The position numbers and the translations under genes are program-made. From Bacillota bacterium (GTDB lineage Bacteria; Bacillota; Limnochordia; Darwinibacteriales; DTU012), in NCBI GenBank assembly GCA_012840925.1, contig DUVS01000015.1, positions 1 to 64,000 on the forward strand: 64,000 nucleotides of DNA, in the 5' to 3' direction. A model generated the notes under the pieces. The model saw only the letters and a program-made list of their open reading frames with translations, made no database searches and was not told the DNA's origin. Shown here piece after piece: positions 1-7,855 of the stretch. The stretch's first letter is position 1, and each line of letters opens with the position of its first letter.

Positions 1-74
1 ACTTTGTCCTGACCAAAAAATCCAGTAACTTCGCTGATGAATTTTTCAACGATTTGTTGTAAAATATTAATCAC
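1..74 (-). CDS. 5' end of an unidentified gene, cut by the window edge
   Basis: Only the first 24 codons are present. A GTG start at 72-74 (minus strand) has a good Shine-Dalgarno (AAGGAG, complement of 84-89) about 9 nt upstream. The visible peptide begins VINILQQIVEKFIS and is amphipathic, with no diagnostic motif. The ribosome site and start codon lie in one arm of a long inverted repeat (73-137), as in many transposase genes protected from outside transcription. An ISLre2/UPF0236-type transposase would fit this N-terminus and arrangement, but that is a guess; the rest of the gene lies outside the window. Confidence 0.5.
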   Translation of the reverse strand, partial: MINILQQIVEKFISEVTGFFGQDK

Positions 75-137
75 AAGAGATCACTCCTTTGGTTAGGATT
101 TCAGCGATTCTATTTTACCAAAAGGATGATCTCTTGT
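73..137 (-). promoter_or_regulatory. Inverted repeat that would sequester the RBS and start of the minus-strand gene
   Basis: ACAAGAGATCA at 73-83 pairs perfectly with TGATCTCTTGT at 127-137. The stem continues TCCTTT/AAAGGA and GG/CC with two single-base bulges, giving about 19 pairs around a 25-nt loop (93-117). In a minus-strand transcript begun upstream of 137, the Shine-Dalgarno and GTG start would be buried in the stem. No T-run follows on either side, so it is not an ordinary terminator. Confidence 0.6.
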
Positions 138-231
138 TTAGTTTTATCCTACAACTACTTTACACTATGATATATCGTAAAAATACACAAATTTTTAACG
201 TATATTTCTGGAAAAATTTGTTAGATATTTC

Positions 232-260
232 TTGACTTAGTAACTATTTTATAGTATCTT
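232..260 (+). promoter_or_regulatory. Sigma-A promoter P1 upstream of codY
   Basis: TTGACT (232-237), a 17-nt spacer, then TATCTT (255-260). It would give a leader of about 190 nt before the codY GTG, passing through the palindrome at 331-360. Confidence 0.5.
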
Positions 261-330
261 GTAGGTGTTCAGGTAAGGAAGTCTAGGTTATCCGAGGTTA
301 TGCGTCTAGTATTGGAATTTTATGTAAAAG

Positions 331-360
331 AACTCATTTTAACTGTGTTAAATATGAGTT
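331..360. promoter_or_regulatory. Bulged palindrome between the two codY promoters
   Basis: AACTCAT/ATGAGTT and TTTAAC/GTTAAA pair with one bulged T (353) around a 3-nt loop. It ends 7 nt before the -35 of P2 and has no T-run. It could be an operator or a weak transcription pause for P1 transcripts. Confidence 0.35.
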
Positions 361-366
361 AATTCA

Positions 367-395
367 TTGACAAAAACATTGTAAATATATATAAT
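367..395 (+). promoter_or_regulatory. Consensus sigma-A promoter P2 for codY
   Basis: A perfect TTGACA (367-372), a 17-nt spacer and a perfect TATAAT (390-395). Transcription should begin near 402, about 55 nt before the codY start. Confidence 0.85.
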
Positions 396-456
396 TTACT
401 TGAGCTGTAAATGTTACTACAAGATATTAAATTCAGAAAAGAGAGGATGAGCTTTC

Positions 457-1212
457 GTGGTCTTGAAGAGACTCAAGCAGTATTTCGACTTGCTCCAGAA
501 CGAAGGAAGTGACGTTGAATACGAGGACCTTTTATCTGCCCTCAAGGAGGCAGCGGTAGAAAACACCAACGTATACCTGATAGACAAGAACGGCAAAATA
601 GCTGCTTACGCAGCAGATACAGAGTTCTCAGCATCGGAGTTTGATGAAGAGTGGATTGTGAATCAAAGGATTCCCGATGATTTGAATAATTCACTGCTGA
701 AAATAGGCGCTGTCACAGTGTATGATGGCCATGAAAAGGCTAACATGCTGGTAGCTCCTATTGTCGGCGGCAGCAGAAGAATCGGTTCACTGCTCTTTGC
801 AGGTGAAAAGAGCAAATTTAACGAAGACGATTTCATTATCGCGGAATTTGCGGCAACCACCATTGGCATGGTTATTGCCAATCGCATCGACATCATGCAA
901 GAAGATGAAGCTCAAGAGATAAAATTGGCTCGGTCTGCCATCAAGAGCCTTTCCTATTCAGAAATCCTGGCGATGCAGCATATATTTGACGAGCTTGATG
1001 GCAACGAAGGATTGTTGGTGGCCAGCCGGATTGCAGACAATGCCGGTATTACCCGCTCTGTAATCGTCAACGCTTTACGGAAACTGGCTTCTGCCGGTGT
1101 TGTTGAGTCAAGATCCTTGGGAATGAAAGGTACCTATTTGCGCATTCTCAACAAAGAGATTCGCAATGAGTTTGAACGGCAGCGCTACCCATACCCGAAA
1201 AAGGATCTGTAA
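457..1212 (+). CDS. codY: CodY, GTP- and branched-chain-amino-acid-sensing repressor
   Basis: CodY is the global nutrient regulator of Firmicutes: it binds isoleucine/valine through an N-terminal GAF domain, senses GTP, and represses stationary-phase genes. At 251 residues it is close to the usual 259. Residues about 1-155 match the GAF half. The winged helix-turn-helix (about 188-227) has the near-invariant ITRSVIVNALRKL helix and SRSLGMKGTY wing. The start is GTG at 457 behind GAGAGGATG. The gene is monocistronic here, with its own consensus promoter and a terminator at 1244-1274; in Bacillus it usually follows xerC-hslVU, which is absent. Regulation by nutrient supply is inferred from the family. 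Confidence 0.97.
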   Translation: MVLKRLKQYFDLLQNEGSDVEYEDLLSALKEAAVENTNVYLIDKNGKIAAYAADTEFSASEFDEEWIVNQRIPDDLNNSLLKIGAVTVYDGHEKANMLVAPIVGGSRRIGSLLFAGEKSKFNEDDFIIAEFAATTIGMVIANRIDIMQEDEAQEIKLARSAIKSLSYSEILAMQHIFDELDGNEGLLVASRIADNAGITRSVIVNALRKLASAGVVESRSLGMKGTYLRILNKEIRNEFERQRYPYPKKDL

Positions 1213-1243
1213 TCCTGTCAGACTAGAAGACTGTGTCAACAAG

Positions 1244-1274
1244 ACCTCCCCTAAAGCTGGGGAGGTTATTTTTT
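1244..1274. terminator. Bidirectional terminator between codY and dinB
   Basis: ACCTCCCC (1244-1251) pairs with GGGGAGGT (1259-1266) around a 7-nt loop, followed by TATTTTTTT. The dinB stop codon (1266-1268, minus) overlaps the stem foot, so the hairpin can serve both convergent genes. Confidence 0.85.
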
Positions 1275-2417
1275 GGGCTTTAATGTCCGGCCTTTGGTAA
1301 TCGCCTTGCCGTATTTTTGATTGATCTGATCGATCACTTGTGCTAGTTTGTTGGTTTCTACCGTATTGTCAAACAGCGACAGCTGTTGATTGTGGACCAG
1401 GTTGTGAGCGCAAATGCCGAGTAAGCGGACGGGTGCTTTCTTTACCGTTTGAAACAGTTTCCAGCCAATACTGAACAGGCTGTCATCATCGCAAATGGCG
1501 TAATCAAGGGTCTGGGACCTGGTGATGGTGCTGAAATCATTGTATCTTACTTTAATCGTTACTGTTCTGGTATACAACTTTTCCCGCCTTAACCGGTAGC
1601 CAACTTTTTCAGCCATGATGGCCAGTTGGCTCCTTAAGAACTCCTGGTCCTCATAATCATGATCGAAAGTGATCTCCTGGCTTATGGATTTTGCTTCCCC
1701 GGCAGGTTCCACATCACGGCTGTCGATACCGCGGGACAGATTATACAGATGGGTACCAAAATTGGCACCCAGATTTTCCTGCAGCCAGTTCAGAGATTTT
1801 CCCCGCAAATCGCGGACTGTGTTGATGCCAAGTTTACGCAGAACTTCTTTGCTTTTGTCACCAACTCCCCAGAGTTTGCCTACAGGTAGATTGAGCAAAA
1901 ACTGATCCACTTGATCGGGGTAGATGATAGTCAAACCATCGGGTTTTTGCCAGTCGGAAGCCAGCTTTGCCAGAAATTTGTTAGGCCCGATGCCCACCGA
2001 GCAGGTAAGGCCGGTTTCCTCCTTGATCCTGTCTTTAATGGCTTGACCCATGGCTTTTAGAGAAGGATAGAAATGTTCGCAGCCGGTCATATCCAGAAAC
2101 GCTTCATCTATGGAAAGAGACTCCACTACCGGTGAAAAGTCTTGAAAGACAGCATGAATTTGCCTTGATACCTCTTGGTATCTGGCCATGCGGCCGGGAA
2201 TAAAGATGCCATGGGGGCAAAGGGCGACAGCCCGTTTGATGGGCATGGCACTGCGCACACCATATTTGCGGGCTTCATAGGAACAAGTCGAAACAACACC
2301 GCGGACGGAGTCTTTGGTTCCACCAATGATCAGGGGTTTGTTACGATACTCGGGATGGTCTAGCTGTTCTACCGCTGCATAGAATGCATCCATATCCACA
2401 TGAAGAATTGTGGCCAT
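1266..2417 (-). CDS. dinB: DNA polymerase IV (Y-family translesion polymerase)
   Basis: Error-prone polymerase that copies damaged templates. The start is the ATG at 2415-2417 behind AAGGGAGG; a longer frame to 2447 lacks a ribosome site. The 383-residue product has the palm carboxylates in HVDMDAF (D8) and SIDEAFLD (D104/E105), the finger segment, two helix-hairpin-helix parts (VGDKSKEVLRKLG) and the little-finger domain. A textbook beta-clamp-binding peptide, QLSLF, sits at about 345-349 near the C-terminus. It stands alone and is convergent with codY. No LexA box was recognised upstream. Confidence 0.96.
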   Translation of the reverse strand: MATILHVDMDAFYAAVEQLDHPEYRNKPLIIGGTKDSVRGVVSTCSYEARKYGVRSAMPIKRAVALCPHGIFIPGRMARYQEVSRQIHAVFQDFSPVVESLSIDEAFLDMTGCEHFYPSLKAMGQAIKDRIKEETGLTCSVGIGPNKFLAKLASDWQKPDGLTIIYPDQVDQFLLNLPVGKLWGVGDKSKEVLRKLGINTVRDLRGKSLNWLQENLGANFGTHLYNLSRGIDSRDVEPAGEAKSISQEITFDHDYEDQEFLRSQLAIMAEKVGYRLRREKLYTRTVTIKVRYNDFSTITRSQTLDYAICDDDSLFSIGWKLFQTVKKAPVRLLGICAHNLVHNQQLSLFDNTVETNKLAQVIDQINQKYGKAITKGRTLKPKK

Positions 2418-2515
2418 GGCAATACCTCCCTTGCGAAATATTTCCACCCTAGGGCAGAAAAAACCTTTTCCCGGTTACACTAGCATTGTTAAGCGATAAG
2501 CAAAGGAGGCTCTCT

Positions 2516-2746
2516 ATGAAACGCAAACATCTAAAATACGGTGGAGTTAGTTTTACTAACAATGTCCCTCCAGAACAGATCAATGATTTTGTCCGCAATC
2601 TCCCTGATGAAGACAAGGATTCACTGTTTGAAGTAGTCACCAAACTTAGAGATGCGGGCTTGATTACATTGTTCGACGGAGATAACACGACTATCGATCG
2701 GGATCAGGAACAATTCCAGATACCAAACAATGGAGATGGGCAGTGA
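2516..2746 (+). CDS. Small hypothetical protein, 76 aa
   Basis: I do not recognise this protein. The ATG at 2516 follows a strong AAAGGAGG at 6-7 nt, and a terminator lies 10 nt after the stop, so it looks like a real single-gene unit. The product is hydrophilic and acidic, with a basic first ten residues (MKRKHLKYGG) and a region (VPPEQINDFVRNLPDEDK) that looks helical. There is no signal peptide, membrane segment or Cys cluster. It is divergent from dinB; a regulatory role is possible but unsupported. Confidence 0.7.
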   Translation: MKRKHLKYGGVSFTNNVPPEQINDFVRNLPDEDKDSLFEVVTKLRDAGLITLFDGDNTTIDRDQEQFQIPNNGDGQ

Positions 2747-2756
2747 TCACCGCAGA

Positions 2757-2782
2757 CCTTGCCGTAAACGGCAGGGTTTTTT
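2757..2782 (+). terminator. Rho-independent terminator
   Basis: CCTTGCCG (2757-2764) pairs with CGGCAGGG (2769-2776, one T-G wobble) around TAAA, then six T. Confidence 0.85.
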
Positions 2783-2831
2783 GCTTGGATCTATAAATAG
2801 ACAAGTGATTTGATTCAAAAAGGTGAGTGAA

Positions 2832-4055
2832 ATGACAAAAGCCGTTTTAGCTACATTGCAATTACCTCATCAGTCGGCTCAGGAAGTCGAAGATAATCTT
2901 ACTGAATTAGTACAGCTGGCGGAAGACGCAGGCTTGACTGTAGTTGCCAAAGTGGTTCAAAACCGGCCAAGGGTGGTTCCGGCAACGTATATCGGCCTTG
3001 GTAAGATAATGGAGATCAAGGAGCTGTTGAGTGACGATGAACATATCGTCATTTTTGATGACGAGCTGACCCCTGCACAGCAGGGGAATCTCTCCGAATT
3101 GTTAGATGCGCCTGTTCTGGACCGCACCCAGCTGATCCTGGACATATTCGCCCGCCGGGCCCGGACTAAGGAAGGTAAGATACAGGTAGAGCTGGCACAG
3201 CTGAAATACTTGTTACCCAGGCTTACCGGACATGGAACGGCTTTGTCCCGGTTAGGTGGAGGTATTGGTACCCGCGGCCCCGGTGAAACCAAGCTGGAGA
3301 CGGACCGGAGAAGGATTCGCAAGCGCATTGCCGATCTTGAAGATGAACTGGAGCTGGTGCGCAAGGTGCGCCAACTACAGATGGCTGGCAGAAAAAAGGC
3401 CGATGTGCCTTTGGTTACGTTGGTTGGTTATACGAATGCGGGCAAATCTTCGTTGTTTTCGGCTCTGACAGCAGAATCAACTTTTGTGGCAGACCAGCTG
3501 TTTGCAACATTGGATCCTTTGATCCGGAAATGGCAGATTGCCGAGGGCGAGTGGGTGTACCTCAGCGACACCGTTGGTTTTATGCGGAAACTACCCCACA
3601 CTTTGATCGCGGCTTTCCGGGCCACCCTTGAAGAAGTCTCAGCGGCTGATCTCCTGCTGCATGTCCTGGATGCCAGCCATCCCTTGGTGGAGCAGCAAAA
3701 AGCTGCAGTTGAAGAGGTTTTGCGAGAAATTGGGTGTGACACACCGATTATTAACGTTTATAATAAGATAGATCAGGTTTTGGGGCCAGTGATCACAGGA
3801 CCCGATGATTTGCAGGTATCAGCTTTGACAAAAGCGAATCTAGAATCAGTGGGGATTGCAGTAAGCCGCTTTTTTGCTTCGCAATTTGTAGTAAGGCGCT
3901 ATTTGCTGCCTTTTGATCAATTAACTTTGCTGTCCGTAATTCATGATCAGGGTGAAGTATTTGCGGAAAAGTATCAGCCTGATGGAGTGTTTTTGGAAGC
4001 AAAAATCAAGAAAGCCTTGGCGAAGCGTTTGGAAGAATTCGAAGTAAAATCATAA
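2832..4055 (+). CDS. hflX: GTPase HflX, ribosome-associated
   Basis: HflX is a ribosome-binding GTPase that splits stalled or heat-damaged 70S ribosomes. The ATG at 2832 follows AAAAAGGTGA; an upstream in-frame GTG at 2823 lies inside that ribosome site. The 407-residue protein has the N-terminal HflX domain with the glycine-rich LGGGIGTRGPGETKLE stretch and a basic coiled linker (RRRIRKRIADLE). The G domain follows, with G1 GYTNAGKSS (about 198), G2/G3 around DTVGF (about 246) and G4 NKID, then a short C-terminal domain. It starts a run of co-directional housekeeping genes with no clear terminator before the next gene. Confidence 0.96.
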   Translation: MTKAVLATLQLPHQSAQEVEDNLTELVQLAEDAGLTVVAKVVQNRPRVVPATYIGLGKIMEIKELLSDDEHIVIFDDELTPAQQGNLSELLDAPVLDRTQLILDIFARRARTKEGKIQVELAQLKYLLPRLTGHGTALSRLGGGIGTRGPGETKLETDRRRIRKRIADLEDELELVRKVRQLQMAGRKKADVPLVTLVGYTNAGKSSLFSALTAESTFVADQLFATLDPLIRKWQIAEGEWVYLSDTVGFMRKLPHTLIAAFRATLEEVSAADLLLHVLDASHPLVEQQKAAVEEVLREIGCDTPIINVYNKIDQVLGPVITGPDDLQVSALTKANLESVGIAVSRFFASQFVVRRYLLPFDQLTLLSVIHDQGEVFAEKYQPDGVFLEAKIKKALAKRLEEFEVKS

Positions 4056-4092
4056 CCCCCACTATATGCTTGATGATGGAGATGTGATCTGC

Positions 4093-4998
4093 TTGACCAA
4101 AGAGAAACGCGTAACCTGGTCAATTCGCTTGATTGTTGTCATGCGAGCCTTTACGGTGGGCTTAGCCTACTTCCTGATTATTGATATGCCGGGCCTGACC
4201 TCATCGTTTGTGGCTATCTTTGTGGCTTTATTGCCATTTGATCTGATCGTGGCTATGCCCAAGTTCTCTCTAAAACCGAAACACTGGCGGGCCCTGTTTA
4301 CTCTGCTGCTGCCTCGGGTAACGGCCACCACCATTACCTTGGCCAGGGGATTGATTATCGGGGCTGTCGTGGGAGTTTTGACTCAACTGGGCTTACCCGT
4401 TTTCTTAGGCGGTGTACTGACAATTGGGCTCGGATACCATGTGGCCTTGAAAGTAAAAGGGAATATTTCCACCTATGTGGGGATGTTGGGCGGGCTTACT
4501 GTATTCGATCAGATTATTCGCATTTCCCAGCTGTCACCAACTCTGCTGATGGATATTGGTGGGACAATCCTGCAGGTTGTCTACACAACCTTTACTGCTT
4601 TGTTTGTTGGCTGGGCTTGCGGAGTCATAACCGGCGTTGCCACCAGGCTGTTGCTGCCAAGGGGTTTTCGGTCTGTTCTCAGCTCTGCTTATGAACAACC
4701 CCTGAAAATGCAGCCGGTAAAGGACGTCTTGCATGCCGATGAAAACCAGGCCCTTTTGAAAATTGTTGTATCGGAAACATCGCCGTTGGCTTACAAAGTG
4801 TTGGCGGAATCAGGATTGCGGGAAAACCATCAAGCAACCGTCTTTGCTATTCATCGCAAAGATCGCGATGTTGTGGCCCCTAAGGGACAGGATCAGATTT
4901 GTCCCGGTGATACACTGGTCTTGATCATGCCCACTGAACAAGCCGATGTTGTTTATAGTCTATTGAGGGGAAGTGAACTGCAAAGTGAGCAATTTTAA
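4093..4998 (+). CDS. Multi-pass membrane protein with C-terminal TrkA-C (RCK_C) domain
   Basis: About five hydrophobic segments occupy the N-terminal 200 residues. The last 80 or so residues (from about ADENQALLKIVVS to DTLVLIMP) look like a TrkA-C domain, which binds small ligands in K+ channels and carriers. The transport substrate cannot be read from sequence. Start choice: the TTG at 4093 has GGAG 11 nt upstream and gives a basic N-terminus before the first membrane helix; the in-frame ATG at 4066 has no ribosome site. The 3' end overlaps the next gene, implying translational coupling with DUF1385. Confidence 0.7.
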   Translation: MTKEKRVTWSIRLIVVMRAFTVGLAYFLIIDMPGLTSSFVAIFVALLPFDLIVAMPKFSLKPKHWRALFTLLLPRVTATTITLARGLIIGAVVGVLTQLGLPVFLGGVLTIGLGYHVALKVKGNISTYVGMLGGLTVFDQIIRISQLSPTLLMDIGGTILQVVYTTFTALFVGWACGVITGVATRLLLPRGFRSVLSSAYEQPLKMQPVKDVLHADENQALLKIVVSETSPLAYKVLAESGLRENHQATVFAIHRKDRDVVAPKGQDQICPGDTLVLIMPTEQADVVYSLLRGSELQSEQF

Positions 4999-5914
4999 CT
5001 ATGGCGGTCAAGCAGTAATCGAGGGTGTCATGATGCGCGGCAAGCGGCACTGGGCTGTAGCTGTCCGTAAAGCTAATAAAGAGATTATCGTCAAGGAAGG
5101 GCCTGTAACTTCACTGGCGCAGAAATATCCTATTTTGGGCAAGCCACTTATCCGCGGTTCGGTGGCGCTGTTCGAGGCGTTGATCTTTGGGATTAAGTGC
5201 CTGACCTTTTCAGCCAATGCCTATGCGGAGGAGGAAACCGGGGCAGAACTTTCGGTGAAAGAGTTGGTCTTTACGTTTGGGCTGGCCATCATTCTGACAG
5301 TGGGGTTTTTCGTGATTCTGCCGGCGTTTATCATCCGTTTAATTCAAGGAGCTATCAGCAATAATGTCCTTTTAAACCTAGTGGAAGGGTTAATTAAAAT
5401 CAGCTTTTTTATTGCCTATATCGCCGGGATTTCTTTGATGAAGGACATTCAGAGAGTGTTTCAATACCATGGGGCCGAACACCGTACTATTAATTGCTAT
5501 GAGGCCGGGGAAGAATTAACTGTAGCCAATGTTCAGAAGCACTCTTCCATCCATCCCCGCTGCGGGACGAATTTCATCCTGATCACATTGTTCATGAGTA
5601 TTCTTGTCTTTTCAGTCTTTGGCAGGCCTCCATTCTTGCTCAGGGTGGTTGCGCATCTGGCAATCCTCCCGATTGTTGCCGGCCTGTCCTATGAAGTAAT
5701 CCGGCAAGCGGGAAAAGAGAACCCGCATCCTGTTTTCAAATGGATCGCCGCGCCCGGAATGGCACTGCAGTATCTGACTACAAGAACTCCTGATGATGAA
5801 CAAGTGGAAGTGGCAATCACGTCCCTTAAAGCAGTCCTCAATAAAGATCATTCTTTCAATGCGAAAAGCAACGTTGCTCAATTTCCAACTGTCAATGATG
5901 GATGTAAGGAATAA
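4985..5914 (+). CDS. DUF1385 family membrane protein (YqhQ-like)
   Basis: DUF1385 proteins are conserved in Firmicutes beside prfA; their function is not established. The conserved opening NYGGQAVIEGVMMRG sets the start. GTG 4985 places it at residue 4, whereas GTG 4973 would add four residues. Two to four hydrophobic stretches lie in the middle (ELVFTFGLAIILTVGFFVIL and a following pair). Between them sit family signatures such as YHGAEHRTINCYEAGE and HPRCGTNFI, whose His/Cys residues suggest metal binding, which is inference. It overlaps the upstream gene by 14 nt and precedes prfA by 12 nt. Confidence 0.9.
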   Translation: MSNFNYGGQAVIEGVMMRGKRHWAVAVRKANKEIIVKEGPVTSLAQKYPILGKPLIRGSVALFEALIFGIKCLTFSANAYAEEETGAELSVKELVFTFGLAIILTVGFFVILPAFIIRLIQGAISNNVLLNLVEGLIKISFFIAYIAGISLMKDIQRVFQYHGAEHRTINCYEAGEELTVANVQKHSSIHPRCGTNFILITLFMSILVFSVFGRPPFLLRVVAHLAILPIVAGLSYEVIRQAGKENPHPVFKWIAAPGMALQYLTTRTPDDEQVEVAITSLKAVLNKDHSFNAKSNVAQFPTVNDGCKE

Positions 5915-5926
5915 GGGGAGATAACC

Positions 5927-6997
5927 ATGCTTGAGAGATTAGCACAGCTGGAAGATAAATACCAGGATTTAACAGAGAAATTAAGCGATCCGGAAATCAT
6001 TGCGGATCATCAGCAGTTTCAAAAACTGGCCAAGGCTCATGCAGAGCTGGAAGAGGTCGTGAACGTTTACAAAGAGTACAAATCTGTGGTTGCTGAGATT
6101 GCAGAAGCGAAGGAATTGCTGGAGGATAAGCTGGAACCAGACTTTAAAGCCATGGTCCAGGAAGAGCTGGAACAGCTTGAAAAAAAACAAGTTGATCTTG
6201 AACAGGAGCTCAAGGTGCTGCTCCTGCCCAAGGACCCTAACGATGAGAAAAACGTCATTGTGGAGATCCGGGCTGGTACAGGCGGTGAAGAGGCTGCTTT
6301 GTTTGCTGGCGACTTGTTTCGGATGTACAGCCGTTATGCTGAAGCCAATCAGTGGCGTGTAGAATTGATGAGCAGCAACCCTACCGAGCTGGGCGGCTTT
6401 AAAGAAGTAATCTTCTCAATTGAAGGGAAAGGTGCCTACAGCCGCTTCAAATTCGAGAGCGGTGTCCATCGGGTGCAGCGTATTCCCACTACTGAATCAG
6501 GAGGCCGGATCCATACTTCCGCAGCGACTGTAGCTGTACTGCCGGAAGCGGAGGATGTGGAAGTGCAGATTGATCCGAATGATCTGCGCATCGATGTTTA
6601 TCGTTCCTCGGGCCCCGGCGGGCAGAGCGTCAACACCACTGACTCAGCGGTGCGGATCACCCACATTCCGACAGGACTGGTCGTGTCGTGCCAAGATGAG
6701 AAATCTCAGCACAAGAATAAAGATAAAGCCATGAAAATCTTGCGGGCCCGCCTTTTTGACATGGCCAAAGAAGAGCAGGAAAAAGAGTTAGCAGCCCAGC
6801 GCAAAAGCCAGGTAGGCACTGGGGATCGCAGTGAGCGGATTCGCACCTACAATTTCCCGCAAGGGCGGGTTACCGATCACCGCATCGGCCTTACCCTGTA
6901 TCGGCTGGATGCTGTTTTGGCAGGCGATCTCAACGAAATTATCGATGGATTGATCACAGCTGATCAAGCTGAACGTCTAAAAGCAATGGAGTCGTAA
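5927..6997 (+). CDS. prfA: Peptide chain release factor 1
   Basis: RF1 reads UAA and UAG stop codons and releases the nascent chain. The 356-residue length is typical. The stop-codon-reading tripeptide region is [13 protein letters not shown] (PTT at about 187-189), and the peptidyl-hydrolysis loop is [10 protein letters not shown] (GGQ about 230-232). N-terminal helices 1-105 form the coiled domain 1. The ATG at 5927 follows AAGGGGAGAT. Its Gln in GGQ is the target of PrmC, encoded 3 nt downstream, so the pair is functionally and translationally coupled. Confidence 0.98.
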   Translation: MLERLAQLEDKYQDLTEKLSDPEIIADHQQFQKLAKAHAELEEVVNVYKEYKSVVAEIAEAKELLEDKLEPDFKAMVQEELEQLEKKQVDLEQELKVLLLPKDPNDEKNVIVEIRAGTGGEEAALFAGDLFRMYSRYAEANQWRVELMSSNPTELGGFKEVIFSIEGKGAYSRFKFESGVHRVQRIPTTESGGRIHTSAATVAVLPEAEDVEVQIDPNDLRIDVYRSSGPGGQSVNTTDSAVRITHIPTGLVVSCQDEKSQHKNKDKAMKILRARLFDMAKEEQEKELAAQRKSQVGTGDRSERIRTYNFPQGRVTDHRIGLTLYRLDAVLAGDLNEIIDGLITADQAERLKAMES

Positions 6998-7000
6998 TCA

Positions 7001-7855
7001 ATGTCCAGACTGTACACGGTCCAAGAACTTATCACCCTGAGTACAACTTATTTAAATGATAAAGGATGCCAAAGCCCGCGGCTCGATGCGGAAGTATTAA
7101 TGGCACATGTGCTGGAAAGTGATCGGGTTCATTTGTACATGAACCTGGATCGGCCTCTGGAAAAAGGTGAAGTCGATGCCTATCGCCGGTTGATAGGATT
7201 AAGGGGCAGAAGGGTTCCCGTAGCTTATTTGACCGGGCGCAAAGAGTTTTACGGCTTGGAATTTGTGGTCTCGGATGCAGTCTTAATTCCCCGCCCGGAA
7301 ACAGAGCTGCTGGTCGATGAAGCTTTGAATTTACTGCAGTCAATCCAGAATCCAGAGGTCCTCGATATTGGTACCGGCAGCGGAGTGATTGCTGTCACCC
7401 TTGCTTTTCATATCAAGCAGGCCTCAGTCCTGGCTGTTGACATTTCTGAGGCGGCCCTGGAGATTGCCAGAACTAACGCTGATCGACTCAAAGTGGCTGA
7501 TCAGCTTTCTTTTTTGCATAGTGATCTGTTCAAAGAGGTTCCTGATCAGAAATTTGACTTGATCTGCGCTAACCTGCCTTATATTCCCAGCCATGACTTG
7601 GAAAACTTGGATCAAGAAGTGCAGCAGGAGCCAAAGCAGGCCTTGGATGGCGGGCGGGACGGGCTGGATTATTACCGGGTATTGATCGAACATGCTCCAG
7701 ACTACTTGGCTGACGAAGGGCATGTCTTGATGGAGATAGGTTATGATCAAAAGCAGATGGTTCTGGATTTGGCAGCTAAGCGGGGCTACAGCAGTTGTTC
7801 AGTTAAGCAGGATTATGCAGGCAAGGATCGGGTGGTGATATTGAGGTGGCAGTAG
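7001..7855 (+). CDS. prmC: Release factor glutamine methyltransferase
   Basis: PrmC methylates the GGQ glutamine of RF1/RF2 using S-adenosylmethionine. The 284-residue protein has an N-terminal helical substrate-binding domain, the SAM motif VLDIGTGSGVIAV (about 120-132) and the substrate loop. That loop reads ANLPYIPS (N191-Y194) where most family members have NPPY; the Asn and Tyr are kept. The ATG at 7001 lies 3 nt after the prfA stop, and the 3' end overlaps the next gene. The function call is firm from motifs and neighbour. Confidence 0.95.
   Translation: MSRLYTVQELITLSTTYLNDKGCQSPRLDAEVLMAHVLESDRVHLYMNLDRPLEKGEVDAYRRLIGLRGRRVPVAYLTGRKEFYGLEFVVSDAVLIPRPETELLVDEALNLLQSIQNPEVLDIGTGSGVIAVTLAFHIKQASVLAVDISEAALEIARTNADRLKVADQLSFLHSDLFKEVPDQKFDLICANLPYIPSHDLENLDQEVQQEPKQALDGGRDGLDYYRVLIEHAPDYLADEGHVLMEIGYDQKQMVLDLAAKRGYSSCSVKQDYAGKDRVVILRWQ

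Larger units (their letters stand above)
75..456. other. Intergenic region with divergent control signals
   Basis: This gene-free 382-nt stretch separates the minus-strand gene from codY. It holds the inverted repeat at 73-137, two sigma-A-type promoters facing codY (232-260 and 367-395), and a bulged 13-bp palindrome at 331-360 just upstream of the second promoter. It is AT-rich and contains no credible open reading frame. Two weak CodY-box-like sequences (202-216 with 10/15 and 316-330 with 11/15 matches to AATTTTCWGAAAATT) are too poor to call. Confidence 0.6.

Noticed and set aside
202-216. CodY box upstream of codY P1
   Set aside because: Only 10 of 15 bases match, and the second candidate (316-330) only 11; too weak in AT-rich DNA to claim autoregulation.
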